A stretch of 64,000 nt of DNA from assembly GCF_021018805.1 (NCBI RefSeq), contig NC_086247.1, positions 137,247,602-137,311,601 on the forward strand, read 5' to 3'. The translations under genes were made by a program, and so were the position numbers. Positions 1 to 12,005 of the stretch are shown here, in pieces (the stretch's first letter is position 1; every line of letters starts with the position of its first letter). The notes beneath the pieces are model-generated. The model searched no databases, had not been told where the DNA came from, and worked only from the letters and a program-made list of their open reading frames with translations. The DNA is from Prinia subflava (taxonomy: Eukaryota > Chordata > Aves > Passeriformes > Cisticolidae).

Positions 1-244
1 AGCTCGCTCATACCCCAGCACAGACATCCATGCAGCACCCACACTCTTGTCAGCAGGGTTAAAGAGCTCAAGCTTCTGTGCATTTTCTGACTTAATCTTT
101 TTGAGGTGCAGATGTGGATGGAGATGAAAAGTTTTGCATTGTTTGAAAAACAGACGCTTGTGAGTACATTCTTCTGAGATACTGAGCACATCTTTTTCTA
201 TCAGACCAGCAATTCCTGCACATGATGCCAGAGTCAAAATTTCT

Positions 245-627
245 CATTTCCAGGAAAACAGGGTTCCATCACACATAATGGTTATTTGGGAAGCCAAGCA
301 CCAAATATCCCCTCTTTCTTCTTTTTTTACCTCCAGATTTTATTTCTGATGACCACATAATTCAGTATGAGATATCCCTCTGGTCAGTTAGGGTCACCTG
401 TCTCAGCTCTGTCCCAGTCCAGCATCTTGGCCACTGCCAGCATACTTGCTGAGGGAGGAGCATGACAAAAAGAACAGGTATAGAAGGTATGCATTTTTGC
501 AAGCACTGTTAAGGAACAACCAAAATATTGGTGTATTGTCAACACTGTTTTTGTTACAAATCCAAAGCACAGCACCATCTGGATTGCTACACAGGAAATA
601 AACTCCATCCCAGCCAAAATCAGTGCA
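245..627 (-). mobile_element. Degraded ERV LTR fragment, related to the LTR at 29373-29961
   Basis: Read on the minus strand, this block starts near 627 with a TG and runs through stretches clearly related to the LTR at 29373-29961: a TTTTGGCTGGGATGGAGTT-like start, a GGATTTGT block before an ACAGTGTTGA block, a GTGACC(C)TAACTGACC block followed by GGGATAT, and CCCAAATAACCATTATG followed by GATGG. The TATA-like position is degraded to AAATAAAAT. Similarity fades below about 245, so the rest of the LTR is either very diverged to the window start or was a different subfamily. GAGCGAGCT on the minus strand at positions 1-9 resembles the family's 3' end. No target duplication can be checked because the other end is not clear. 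It is an old viral relic with no coding part. Confidence 0.62.
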
Positions 628-3600
628 CATGGAGAGGACATTTGTGATACCTGCAGTCCCTATTTATGGGCGATCATTTGCACTTCTATTACCATCACTC
701 AGTAAAAATTACAACTTGCAGGTTGCCCTCCTGTGGCATTCTGTAATAGACAAGAAATGAAATTGCTCCACTGGTTGCTCCCCTAATCCAAAACTGGAAT
801 TTAGTCAATGACAACATTATATAGACATTTTGCTTCCTTTGAAAACTTAGCATGGCCCCTGAGAAATTAACACCACATCTTCCTATATTGACTGGTCTGA
901 ACAAACTGAGAGGTGATGTATGAATCTAGATTTGTCATGCAGAAAGCCAGTCTGGCCAGCTCTGTGTTACTTCCTCAGGAGTGTAGGCAAATTTACTGAT
1001 AGAATAAACCAAATTAGCAAGAAGGCATTTAGCCTAGTCTGGTAGTAGATATAAATTGCCCTGAAAGCTGACACTCATCCCAGGTATAAGGTCATGCATA
1101 CTGGAAGCTGTCTGCTATCAGGTACAACTCATAGAGCCTTTTTGGAGAAAACATTCCTGCTTTACATGTCTTCTCAGAGCCAGACAGGTATTTATGCCAT
1201 CAAGCACAGCAGATCACAGGTCACTGGTGGGAGGGGATGGCTGGTGCTCCTGGGGTGAGCACAGCAGGCCTGTGGTGGCTCAGCAAATGCACACCCAGTC
1301 CAGCTGTGTGCACACTGGGAGCCCTTTGCTGGTGAGTGAGCACCACTGTTCTGCTGTGATATGCAGACAGTGCACTGCAGGCTTCCCTGGGAGCCAGATG
1401 GAGTCTTAAACTGGGATCAATCGAGGGCTTTCCATTGGAGTACTTAGAAACTGAGTCCAGGCCACTTCACTGCCTGTTGGTTACTGACAAAAGAACTAAA
1501 CAAATGTCAGGGAATCAGAAAACAATGTTAATTGCACAGTTTTTGAAGGTTCCTAAAAAATATAGTATTCTACAAAAGCCAGGAGGCAGAGGGGTGACTC
1601 CTTGTGGAAGCACCACAGTAGATGGCAAAGTTCAGTAAAAGACTGAAAATTATATAATATTGCTTAAGCAGCATTTTTTCTGCTTAATGTATAAATCTTC
1701 CTATTAACCAGTTATTTTCAGCATAAGATTTTCCTTGTTAAATGCTAAAGCTACCCAGCTAATCATGTACATGCTCAGTTCAAAGGTAACTGCACTTGGG
1801 GCTCAGATGCAGCCTCAGGCAAGCACAAAGCCTTCATTGAACCAGTGCAATGCCAGAAGCCCCCACTGGCCAGGGGAGTTAGCAGGGATGTCCAGGAGTG
1901 TCTTGGTCCCCGGGGATGCTGGTCACTTACAGCCCCAGCTGGAGGCACAGCAGTACAGTGTTTGTGAAATCCAGGCCCTGCAAGGTTTCCAGAGGAGGGA
2001 GAGCTCCACACATCATCCAGAGTGGGATTCTGCTTATGTCTGAGACATTCAAATGTAGATGTAGCCAGTGAGATCTGGGCTCCACTAATTTCAGCTGCAT
2101 CAGGGTGAGGGGGAGCAGAGGTGCCCGAGCCAGTCCCATGGCCAAATTCCCAACCAACCCACGTGGCTGTGGGCAGTCTGGCCCTTGCAGCCTGAGAGGG
2201 ATGAAACCCACTCTGCCAGGGAAACCAAATCTGTGACAGCCTCTATCACACCCCATGCGTCACCAACATTATCACCTTCTGCTCTAGTGTGTTACATGCT
2301 TAGCCCACAGATATATGTGTATACAGATATGGACTACTTTTATGCTGAATTCAACCACATGCAAAGGCCCAGGTAGTCGAAGACAACCAAGTCACTGACT
2401 TCCAGCTTAGTTATAGAGCTACATGTAAGTTTAGGAGAGGATAATTGGAACAGCTTAATGTAACACCATGATAAAAGATGGAGAAACTCTTCTTAGAGCT
2501 GTAAGGTTTCTTTATTTTCCCTCAAACTGAGAATAAATAAAGCAGTTTCTTTCTGCATCAAGGAAATCTAGAGGACTATGCCATGTGTCTTCTCCCTGCA
2601 CAGCATAAGTCAGGTCATGATTGCTTCACCTGACATTGGGATAACATGCATACAGTGCATACTAACCTACTCCCAGATGGTGCATGACTGTCAGAAGACA
2701 ACAAGATGAACCCTTCTTGGCTGACCTTCTCCTTCATGCTCCTGCACTCACAACCCAAATTGGAATTGGCTTCCATATCAAAAGGCTGCAGAAAAAAATG
2801 AAATGAAGGCAGGCTGCTACACTGAGGAGATGCCAGCATGGCCATAACACTGTTGCCAAGTGAGTGTAAGTGATCCCAGCTGCAAAATAGACTAGCTGGC
2901 TGTTGGATCATCTTTTTAAAGTGGCCCCCCAAGATATTAAATTCTATCTCATATCTTAAATATGTTTTGTGCTACCACTATGATGGAGCCAGCCTCATTA
3001 GCTTTTCCTTTTGAAAGGCTGTGTCAGAGCCCCAAACACAAATACTGTCTGCTGTGCAGTGCCTCATTTAAAAATAATAATTTAAAAAGCTCCACCTTAA
3101 ATGCTTGTTCCTAAAATTGGTGCATCTCTGTACAAATGCAAAGGAGGTGACTAAATGTTCTAGGACATGTGGCATGGTGACAGTCTAAATCAGGTGCTGT
3201 AATCACCAATTTTCTTGTCCTCGCGGGTATCCAATCTGAGTGGTTCAACATCCTGAACCGTGCTAGCTGTGAGCATAGGTGCCTTGCAACCCTACAATAT
3301 AGATTTAGGACGCACTTTGGTTCCCTTCTTGCTCTCCACCAGCAGGTGTATGAGCCCTGCCCTTGCTGGGGTGCTGTCACTGTCCTGGTAGCTCCTACCC
3401 GTGTCCTCTTTGGCCGAAGGTGTATCACAGCAAACCTGTCAGAGCTCGGTCACGTCGTGCACGTACTTTTGGGTTCCTGAGCAGTGAAACTGGTGATAAT
3501 CACACAAAGCTCTACTAATTTCCTCTTCTTACACTAGGCAGCATCTGCTGATATTTAAACAGCATCTACCTGTGCACCGTATCAAGGGCATTTTGCTTCA

Positions 3601-6600
3601 GGCTTATGGATGCAAAGGGAGGAAAGCAGAGCTGACTGCAGTTACAACCACTCGTGAAGGTGCCGCTTCTCCTTCCCCTCCATTTGGGGAGGAGATGTGA
3701 ATTGGGAGGTTTGAGAGACCACTTGCACCTGCTGCAGCACCCAGCAGAGCTGTCAGAGTGACACTGCCCCATGAGCCATGGACACGTGCCCTGGGACAAG
3801 GGCAGCGCTGCCCCTGAGACCAGCACAGGGCACTGACAGCACAGGGTAACTCACAGTTACCTAATAATACAGGGTTTAGGAGTGGTGGAGTCCCACTCAG
3901 CTACTTCTACAGGCTGGTCATAATTTACTGAAAACTTCATTTCACCCTGAGTAGGAAATAAAAATTGTGAATTTTTGGTATACTTGAGGGTACTCTCAGG
4001 CTTATCATCTTCATTTGAATGCTGACTGGACTTGATGGATGCTTTTCAAATGAACAGAACTTTAGGATAATTAAAAACTCCAAAGGAGGGAAAGTTACCA
4101 GTGGTATGGCAACTACTTAGGAGAGATTAGTTAGAAATAGACTAACACTTGCACAAGGCTGTATATGACATCCAGAGCATAAAACTCATACTTGGCAGGT
4201 AAGTCACAACATTCGAGCATTTCAGTCCTTTCTGTAGCATCAATAAATATTTTGAAAGTTAAGTATTGAAATATATGATCTCATCCTGCAAATTATGAGA
4301 ATGAAGTTCAAATATTGCAGCTGAGGATTTTAGAAATTATTTTTGTGTAAAATTTATAAAATAAAGCAGAAACTGAAATGCTAAGGATGCCACTTATCTC
4401 CAGGAACTGAGATTTTAGAAGAACCCAAAATATCAAAGAAAGCTGAAAAACTTGTGAGAGTTAGCACAGGTAGAACACTACATAAACAGACACATAAAAT
4501 TGCACTAACTCTGCCAGGCTGAGCAAAATGTTGTTTTGACTCAATAAGAAGTTAAAATCAATTGCACAAAACAGTTAAAATTATTTTCTTTAAGGCTGCC
4601 ATATCCATCTCCTGTAAATGTGAAAATGAGGTAATCTATTAGCTCACCACTCACTGTGACATCAGTTCCCAGTTCCTGCCACCAGCTCCAGCATCCCAAC
4701 ATCTCTCTGTCAGCATTTTACTGCCCTCAGACACTTAACAGCCTTTCTTGTTAAGAGTCAATCTAATGCACAGCTGCCATGGAAATTTTGGAGAAATATC
4801 TGTTTCTGCTTGAAGAGCCTGGGGCTTCAGTTTGTTCCCCTGCTCTGCAGTGGCCTGGTAGCTTCCACAGAGACTCCCCAGGGCCATGCACTGCCAAAGC
4901 CAAGGACTTTGTGGAGGCAAAGCTGCCTGGATAACATGGCATTTCCCTCTGAGGAGCTTCCTTCTGGTCAGCAGTGTAAAGAAAAGCCCATTTTGTGTCA
5001 TTCCACCTAGCATGTCATTTGGGCATTAGTTAAACCCATTCATAAAGTCCCAAGAGCAGTTTCTGGGTGATTTGAGGCCGGCAGCCAGGGAATGGGAGCT
5101 CCCACCCCGGGGCTCTGGACCTGTAGCAGTAATAGCAGCACGTCCCCTCTGTTGCATGCCTGGGTGAGGGGGAGTGCTGATACCTCACACTTTAACTAAA
5201 GCCAAAGTCCCAGAAGACTTAAGCTGCAAGGTCTGACCCATTTTTCTTCTGACAACACTAAAGGACTGCTTTGAAGGCTCACTTGCACTGGGCCTGCCCT
5301 GTGCCTACAGCCATAGCTCTGCGAGGAAGTCTCCCAGACACTCTATTTTCCTCAGCAGGTAAACTGTAAAATGAATATCAGAGGTGGGACACACAGAGGC
5401 AGTGTCCTCACAAAGCTGTGTCTCTTTAGAAGTAGAGAGAATCACTCATGTGGCCTCTGATGAAGAAGCTCTGTTGATGAATCCCCAAACTTCCAAGGCT
5501 GGCTCTCCCACCAGGGGTCATTCCTAGAAGCATTCTGGAGATGGTGGAGAAAACATGTGCAGGGATGGAAAAAAGGCTGAACTAGGATGTGACTTTGGTG
5601 TCAGGGTGTGCCCTGCCCAGCCACCTGCTTGTGCTTCCCTGTTCCACACCAGGTATGCTGGCCTGGGTGAGTGCACAGTGAAGCTTGGAGCACCCAACCC
5701 AAACCTGCTAGGCATAATGGTTGAACTGATTTTGGCTAGAAAAGGTTGGATGAAATTACTTTGTTTTCTACTGATAATATTGACATGAGTTTGGAGGGAA
5801 CTGCCTTTCAGTCATCTCTTTGAAATGTTTGGGAGACGTGTGACCCATGTACCACTTCCTTAGGACTATGTGTCATGGAAGGAGCAGTCCCATAGCTGTG
5901 TGGTCTGTCTTTACCATGACATCAGAATGCTTCTACTAGCTCTTGGAGATGTAGGATAGACAAATATCTCAGCTTTCACCTTTAAAAAAAATAACTGCAG
6001 TTGTGAAGACAGATATGAAAACAGAATGCAAGAGCAGTCTGTAGGTACAAAATTGAAAATCCTTCATGATTCCACTGTATAGGGAGTCAGTTCATTTTCA
6101 TTTTTGTCTGTTAATGAGATGGCTCAGAAACTTCGCAGCCTTTTCAGGTTCAGAACAACTGGGAGGGCACTTTGTTCCAGAAAAGCCTGGGCTGCTGAAA
6201 TGAAGCCAGTGAAGTCAATGGTACTAATGAAAGTGAAGGCTTGCAAAATCAAACTTTCAAAATGCACATAAGCAAAACAAATGAGATTTTTCATCCTTTC
6301 AGGGTCTCTCTAAGTAGTTGCCTTTTCTGCAGTGGATGTCATCTATCCTACAATGAGGCCATGCTGTCAATGTAAGAAACCACCTGCATCCACCATGACT
6401 CCAAATCCAGATTCTCAGAAATGTCACCTGTATTAAATAGTGGTGTCAGTTTTGGGAGCCCAGGCTGCCCTGGGACTGCACATCACAACAACCCCAGTAC
6501 TGCTGTTCTCTGGTTGAGTGCAGAAATGCACTTTCTAGGTACTTCATGGCACCAAATGTCATCTTGACTATGTTGAGATGAAGATTATGGATTTCTTCTG

Positions 6601-7437
6601 TTAATTGACTGCACGTTGAAGACTTGTGATGCAGAGCAGCAGGTATGTGTCTGGCATATGGAGGCATGGGGCTCCTATTTTCACCAGGAGTGTCCACCCT
6701 GTCCAGCCAGCACTGCCCATCCCCATAAGAGGAGTCCAGATCCCCACCCACCCACTGAGGCTGATGCAGCTGTAACTTTGGCTCACCCTGTACTTACAGC
6801 TCTTACTTGTAGAAAAATAGTTTGCTTTTATAGCAACCGGTTCTGAGGTAAGTTTTTTACATTTCCATGATATTAACAACTCTCAATTGTTTGTTTCTAA
6901 TGCAGAACACATTTATATTTATGAAAAGAAATGTGTCAGAAAGTACCAGCAAATTATACCAAGGAAATCTCAAGATTGTTTCACAAGTCATTTTTATTAT
7001 CCTGTGAGGTCAGGAGGAAACTGATTTGTTTAGTGACACATTGTTTGATTTAGCAGCTGAGTGACTCACACCAAATTGAAGATTTGTTGCTACATTGAAT
7101 GCTTAATTGCAAAGATAAGCTGTGCTGTTAGTTCAAAGATAGTGTGTAGGCTGAGATGAGCAGATGCCAAAATTGTGAGGACAATTGCTGAAGTTTAAAT
7201 TACAAAGTCTGAATTGAAAGCTGTGATTAAATAAGGACTGTTCTTCATTAATCACTATTTAGGTTTTCCCCTCTTTGTTTCATTCTTCACTTCGACAGAA
7301 GCAACTCTATGGAGAGGACCTGAAGCAGAGCTAAATATCAGTGACTGATTAGAATCTTGCTTACATGGATCCTCCTTTTCCACTATGTAATTAACACCAG
7401 TGAAACTACCCAGGTGCAAAAGTAATCAGAATTTTGG
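628..7437. other. Noncoding single-copy DNA, no gene recognised
   Basis: Mixed-composition DNA with only short, overlapping open frames on both strands (up to about 105 codons) and no recognisable domain. Part of it (about 3220-3480) is richer in CpG than its surroundings and is treated as a finding. AATAAA-like hexamers occur, for example near 2530 and 4365, but nothing upstream looks like a terminal exon. I see no tRNA, snRNA or intact repeat here. Confidence 0.5.
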
Positions 7438-7465
7438 CTTTATTCATTTATTTATTCATTTATTC
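7438..7465. repeat. Short interrupted tetranucleotide repeat (TTTA/TTCA)n
   Basis: The run alternates ATTT and ATTC units over about 28 bases. It is a simple-sequence repeat with no sign of function. Confidence 0.8.
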
Positions 7466-7984
7466 TGAGATGGGTTGACAGCACACAGACCCCTCCCAGT
7501 ACCTCTGTGTCCTGTGCTTGCCCTAAGAAGCATGCATGTGAGCATCATGCAAACTGCTCCATGTAATTACTGAAGCTCACTCCCTCCTCACCTGCTGTCT
7601 CTGCTGCAGACAGGAGCAGCTCAGCTGAGCCCCAGTGTGAGTGCTGGCTCACTGGTGGCAGAGTGGGCAGGGTGATGGAAAAACTGGGATGCTGAGCTGG
7701 GTGCAGCTTCAGCCCTCTTGCTGGGGCTGCCTGGGGCTGGGCAGGAGGAGAACAGAACAGAACCTTGCAGGGAGGGGAAAGAGCCACTCCTCTTAAGAGT
7801 CAGTTTTAAAAGTGCTGTCAGAGGCAACCCTGTTCCTTACCTGGGAACTGAAAGTCTTGTCTCTGTGTCCTGATGTCTTTGGCGATTTGAAAAGGAAGTA
7901 ACAGAGATGAAACTCTCTCTGGAGAATCAACTATGTACGTTTAATCTTAACTTTTCATCTGGTAAATCCAGGAATGACATAAAG
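7466..7984. other. Noncoding stretch before the first CpG island
   Basis: Locally GC-rich (7560-7800) but poor in CpG, with CTG/CAG-rich wording on both strands. Open frames of 60-80 codons on the minus strand are chance products of that composition. No gene is recognised. Confidence 0.45.
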
Positions 7985-8720
7985 CGGGGGCAGGAAAAGT
8001 GTGTTCGGTCTGGAGCAGCAGGTGGAGGTAGAAGGATTAGCCACAGCGGGCTGGCAGGACGAGGGGCTCCCAGTACCGTGGGGGAGCCTTGGGCACCAGA
8101 AATGGCCGAGACACCCCCGTCCACGGCAGGGGGGATGCAGAAACTCCCCCTCGCTGCTGCGAGCTGCTTGCTCTGCTCGCCAGCAGATGGGGTAATGTCT
8201 GGCAGCAGCAGCAGCTCGAGGTATGGAACAGGAAAGCCTGACTATTCATGAAGGAGAACCGGATGCTCCCCGCTTCCCCTCTGCCCGCAGGCTGAGGGCT
8301 CGCTGCCGGCTGCTGCCCGCTCGGATACACCGAGCACATTGCTGTCTAAACCAGGTGCTGTAATGTCGCTGCGGCTGGCAGAAGCAATGACCAAACTGTG
8401 CGGTGCAATGCCGCCGTGGCTCCATCAGTGCTCTCAGGGACAGTTTTGTGCTGGTCACCGGCCCGTGGAGCCCAGCACGGGGCGGCAGCTCCGCACCCCG
8501 GCGCCCCACGGGATCCCCCGCCCTGCGCGTCGGGAAAGGTGTCTGCCACAGCACCCACGGCTCGTGTCTCTGAGAACACACAGGCTGAAAAATGCCCTCT
8601 GCGCTCCCCGCAGCCCGGAGGAGAGGGAACACGCTGGTGATTGCCGTGGTTCCCCGGGAAGCTGCGGCAGGAGTCGGCTGCACGCCCCGCAGCACGGGTT
8701 TGGCTAGGGGAAGGCTAGAG
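7985..8720. promoter_or_regulatory. CpG island 1
   Basis: CpG dinucleotides are dense here: I counted roughly 50 in about 700 bases at about 60% GC, an observed/expected ratio of about 0.7, against a strongly CpG-depleted background. It therefore meets the usual criteria for a vertebrate CpG island, which commonly marks a promoter. Both strands carry long open frames (up to 149 codons on minus, 122 on plus), expected by chance in GC-rich DNA; none shows a recognisable domain. A pyrimidine-rich stretch ending in CAG at 8290 resembles a plus-strand splice acceptor, but the nearest GT (8355) is a poor donor. Transcript direction cannot be decided from this sequence. Confidence 0.6.
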
Positions 8721-9599
8721 GAGGTAGTGGAACAGGGTAGGCACCCAGTGAAAGCTAAGAACAGAAATCATCGATAAATAAACCCCAAAGCTGTTGGCTG
8801 AAATCCCATGAAATGGGCGTCAGGAGGGGCGCAGGCGTGCGTTTGTGATGCTGTCGGCACGACACGGAGTGGTTGGTGCCACAGACCGGGACAACACCCG
8901 CAGGGGAGGCGACGCGGTTCTCAGGGTGCCTGAGCGGAGGTGACAGAGCCCTTCATCTGCAGAGGGCACCCCAAGCACATCCCGTGGCTCTCATCACACC
9001 CCAGAACACAACACGCACATCAGAACTCGACAGCTATCGTGGTTTTGTGGAAGTTACAGAAAATGGTATTTATTATCAACCCAAAGCCAACAGTTTCCCA
9101 TTGCCTTGGGGAAGATTAAATAAAAACCCATGAGTGGGATGTAAAGAAGCAAAGCGATGATTTGATTCAGAAATCATGGGTTTGGGGGCAAATTTCAAAG
9201 CAAAGGTTTTCTTTTATTTAAGAAGGGTACAACAGCACCGAGTGAATCATCACTCCCAGGGGAAAAATAGGAGGGTGAAAACCCTCCTACCTCTCCTGAG
9301 AAAGCGCTGTCTGTGCCCAGTTGTTCCCGTGAAATAACAATATTGGCTGCAGGGCTTGTTCTCCCTTGCAAATAGATTAGGCTGCTGCTGTTTAAGCTTA
9401 TTGGAGATACTGCTCTCAGCTCCCAGGATTACCTTATCAGCAGCTACCAGATGGAGCGTATCAGTCCTTCCACACCTGTTGATCCTACATGGGAGCCAAA
9501 AAATTAATTGCTTAGAAATGTAAAAGTAAAAACGTAAAATCATGGGAGAAAATAAAAATTAAGGGAAAATGTGGGGAGGGATGGAAACTTCTTGCCTGA
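8721..9599. other. Noncoding spacer between CpG islands
   Basis: Moderate GC up to about 9010 with scattered CpG, becoming AT-rich afterwards. No exon or repeat is recognised. The minus-strand open frame at 9250-9543 has no recognisable domain. Confidence 0.45.
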
Positions 9600-9800
9600 T
9601 ACTGATATGAGTGCCAGCACATTTTGGAGGATGTCTTATGCGGCATCTGATGAAGTTTGCAAACGCGAGAGGGTGGAGACCCCAGAGAGCAGATATTTTT
9701 GGCAAGAAATACCTATTTAGCGGCTACCAGTCGTGTTTAATTTGCATACATATGACTCGTGGAGATAACAGCAAATGCAAAAAACTTTCAGAAAGGATGC
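9600..9800. promoter_or_regulatory. Candidate regulatory element with POU octamer
   Basis: A unique, non-repetitive block just upstream of CpG island 2. It contains a perfect POU/OCT octamer ATTTGCAT at 9740-9747, preceded by a homeodomain-type TTTAAT core. Several CpG sites survive in otherwise AT-rich wording (around 9640-9670 and 9722-9760), which is unusual for neutrally evolving avian DNA. This fits an enhancer or promoter-proximal element, but conservation cannot be tested here. Confidence 0.3.
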
Positions 9801-9814
9801 TGCACAGCGATGCT

Positions 9815-10040
9815 GTCAGCTTGCCGCTCCCGGGGTGCCGCCTCCCCGCCCCGAAGCGCTCCCGGCGGGAATGGGGCTCCCCATGCGGAGCCGCGAGGAG
9901 GAGCTCCCGCGCCGGGCTCAGCGCGGTCCCGGCGCTGTTCCCAGCCTCCCTGAGCTGTGGAGAAAGGAGAAACAATGGCTCCCAGCCCGTGACAATCTCC
10001 AAGCGCCCGAGCCACGAGCGTGAAGCAGATTAGACCTCCA
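9815..10040. promoter_or_regulatory. CpG island 2
   Basis: A compact GC- and CpG-rich block, densest at 9820-9945, with many CCGG, GCGC and CCGC words. Open frames run through it on both strands, including a plus-strand frame across 9611-10033 that carries on from AT-rich DNA. It has no recognisable domain and I do not call it a gene. The block is promoter-like by composition only. Confidence 0.5.
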
Positions 10041-10239
10041 CGGCTGCCACGGGAACGTTTGCCGTGAGACAGCTTGGGAAGCAAACACATGAGAGAGGGA
10101 TCAGGCTTGTTCCATCTTCTGTAAATCACTAGTCAGATTTTGAGTGATGGGAATAACGGCACCAAACTAGGGGGAAACCCATGCAATGACAAATATAGAA
10201 AACCTGGTACTTTTAGTGTTGCCTTCTGTCCTGAGGAGC

Positions 10240-10570
10240 CCCGGAGCTGCGGACGAGGTGAGGATACAGGAATGTTATTCCTGCGCCCGTGGGGTATCAT
10301 GCAACCAGCGCAGCCCTGGAGGAGGCGGTGGGGTGGAACCTGCCCCTGCCCCACACCTCGCAGGTCTCTCTGGGCCCTCTGCAGACTGCTCCGTTTTATA
10401 CACACGGTGTGATTGCGGCGCTGCCTGTCAGGCAGGCGGGCTGTGGCGGTGGCGAGCGGGGCGCTGAAAGCCCGGCCCGCCCGCGGCTGTGCGCGGCATC
10501 GGCCGGAGCCCGGAGCGCCTCCAAGGAGGCTGCCGGGCAGTACGAACCTCCTGTGGCCATCAAAATGAGA
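10240..10570. promoter_or_regulatory. CpG island 3 with a minus-strand TATA-like box
   Basis: CpG density is very high from 10390 to 10555. On the minus strand a TATAAAA word occupies 10400-10394, inside the island, which would place a start site near 10365-10372 for transcription toward lower coordinates. The plus strand has a good splice-donor-like word, GAG followed by GTGAGG, with its GT at 10258-10259. These signals point in opposite directions, so the strand of any transcript is undecided. Confidence 0.45.
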
Positions 10571-11374
10571 CCTACAAGATTCAGCTAGCGTGCGTGTGCA
10601 CACACTGGGGAGACAAGTTTCCTGCCTTTGTCTCTTAGGTAGCCGTAGGCCAAAGAGGCAGGTGGTGGTAGAGGTTTGTGCCGTGGAGAAATGGAGGAAT
10701 TGCCTATCACACCCCAGGGGACCCCCACTCTGAGCAGTTACTCTATAAAGCCTTATTTTTAGAAATGTCTTATCATTTCCATTCCCTGAAACTAACTTTG
10801 CATGATTCAGACACTTTGCTGTGCTGTACTAAATGACAGCAGTCTTTCTACACTCCTTTATTTATGCATATGAAATTAAAAGAGTGCTACTAGAAACAGC
10901 CAGGACTTAAGAGTCTCCTGCTCAACTTGCTCAGCACACATTATTCCTCCTTGTTGTTTTAGCATAATTTTTAATTAAAATCAGCAGATCTCCTAGGCCA
11001 GTCTGTATTCATGACCTTTAGCCCCAAATTTGTTAATTCCTCACTGGAATAACAGGCATTTATTCTCAATCTTTGTCTCTTCTTTTCATTTTCTCCCATT
11101 AAGTGATACAGGCAACTGTCAGGAAATTCTTATTCTCCTTATTTACCCTATTCAGGCTTGCCTGACCTCTTAAGAGCTCCTTAAGAGGAGCTTGTCTTGG
11201 GTTATGTAAACAAAAAAATGTATATTCTGTTTCATCTGTAGAAAGCAGTTGGGGGATGGTTTCTTTTTCCTTTATCTCTTTTAACTCCAGGGGCGAAGAG
11301 GGCAGATGCCTTCTGATAATAAGCCAGCTGTTAAAACCAGGTGGGGCAGTGTTTCTCATCTCTTTCATCAACTT
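10571..11374. other. Noncoding stretch before the LTR insertion
   Basis: AT-rich single-copy DNA after 10740. A minus-strand open frame at 11099-11371 (about 90 codons) has no recognisable domain. Nothing else is supported. Confidence 0.45.
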
Positions 11375-12005
11375 TGTCCACCCTCTGGGGGATATCTTCT
11401 GTTAATGGGCCATTAAGGCTCACCAGTGACATGACACATTACACCATCCCATTGTGAATGCTCCACCCAGTGGGGAGGAGCCAACCATTCCCTACCCAGA
11501 TAAAAATGGGGACACAGAGACCCCAGACATCCTCTTTTCCACTAAATTCTCAGAGGGAGACCAGACTCATCTCACTGCCACTGAACCTGTTTACAGGATC
11601 ATCTCTACTCCAACAGAACCACATCTGTCATCATCTCCAACAGAACCACATCTGTCACTCCAGGAGGACTCATCTGGACTTCTTCCAACACCCTGACCAA
11701 CAGGGTGTCAGGTCGTATTCCTGACTCTGTCAGGGTTTTCTAGGACTTCTGTTTTTGGGTTGTTTTTTTTTGTTTTGTTTTTTGGGGTTTTTTGTTTGTT
11801 TGTTTGTTTGTTTTTTAATTTTATTTTTTTTATTACTGCATTTGCATTTTTAATATTCCTAGTAAAGGACTATTATTCCTATTCCCATATTTTTTGCCTT
11901 CAAGCACCTAATTGCAAAACTGTAATAATTTGGAGGGAGGAGTTTTTACCTTCTTCATTTCAAGGGAAATTCCCTGACAGATACCTGTCTTTCCAAGCCA
12001 AGACA
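11375..12005 (+). mobile_element. Solo ERV LTR, songbird-type family (ERVL-like)
   Basis: I recognise this as an interspersed avian LTR known from songbird genomes. Diagnostic stretches are TGTTAATGGGCCATTAAGG at 11400, CTCCACCCAGTGGGGAGGAG at 11461, and a 3' end with ATTCCTATTCCCATATT near 11875 and CAAGACA ending at 12005. A TATA-like GATAAAAA lies at 11499-11506 and an AGTAAA polyadenylation-type signal at 11861, so the LTR reads on the plus strand. A 22-base segment is exactly duplicated at 11609-11630 and 11636-11657 (period 27). A T/GTTT-rich tract fills 11760-11832. The 5' edge is uncertain: 11375, 11387 and 11400 are all possible, and I could not find an exact target duplication. No internal viral genes flank it. 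Confidence 0.65.
11760..11832. repeat. T-rich / (GTTT)n low-complexity tract inside the LTR
   Basis: Runs of T are interrupted by G, with a (TTTG)n core near 11793-11812. It belongs to the LTR, upstream of the AGTAAA signal. Open frames across it are low-complexity artefacts. Confidence 0.85.

Noticed and set aside
8246..8707. Overlapping open frames of 149 (minus) and 122 (plus) codons
   Set aside because: Both sit in a CpG island where stops are rare, overlap each other, and show no domain or initiation/splice context.
9611..10033. 140-codon open frame on the plus strand
   Set aside because: The product is not recognisable, half of it is CpG-island sequence, and another frame on each strand is open over the same DNA.
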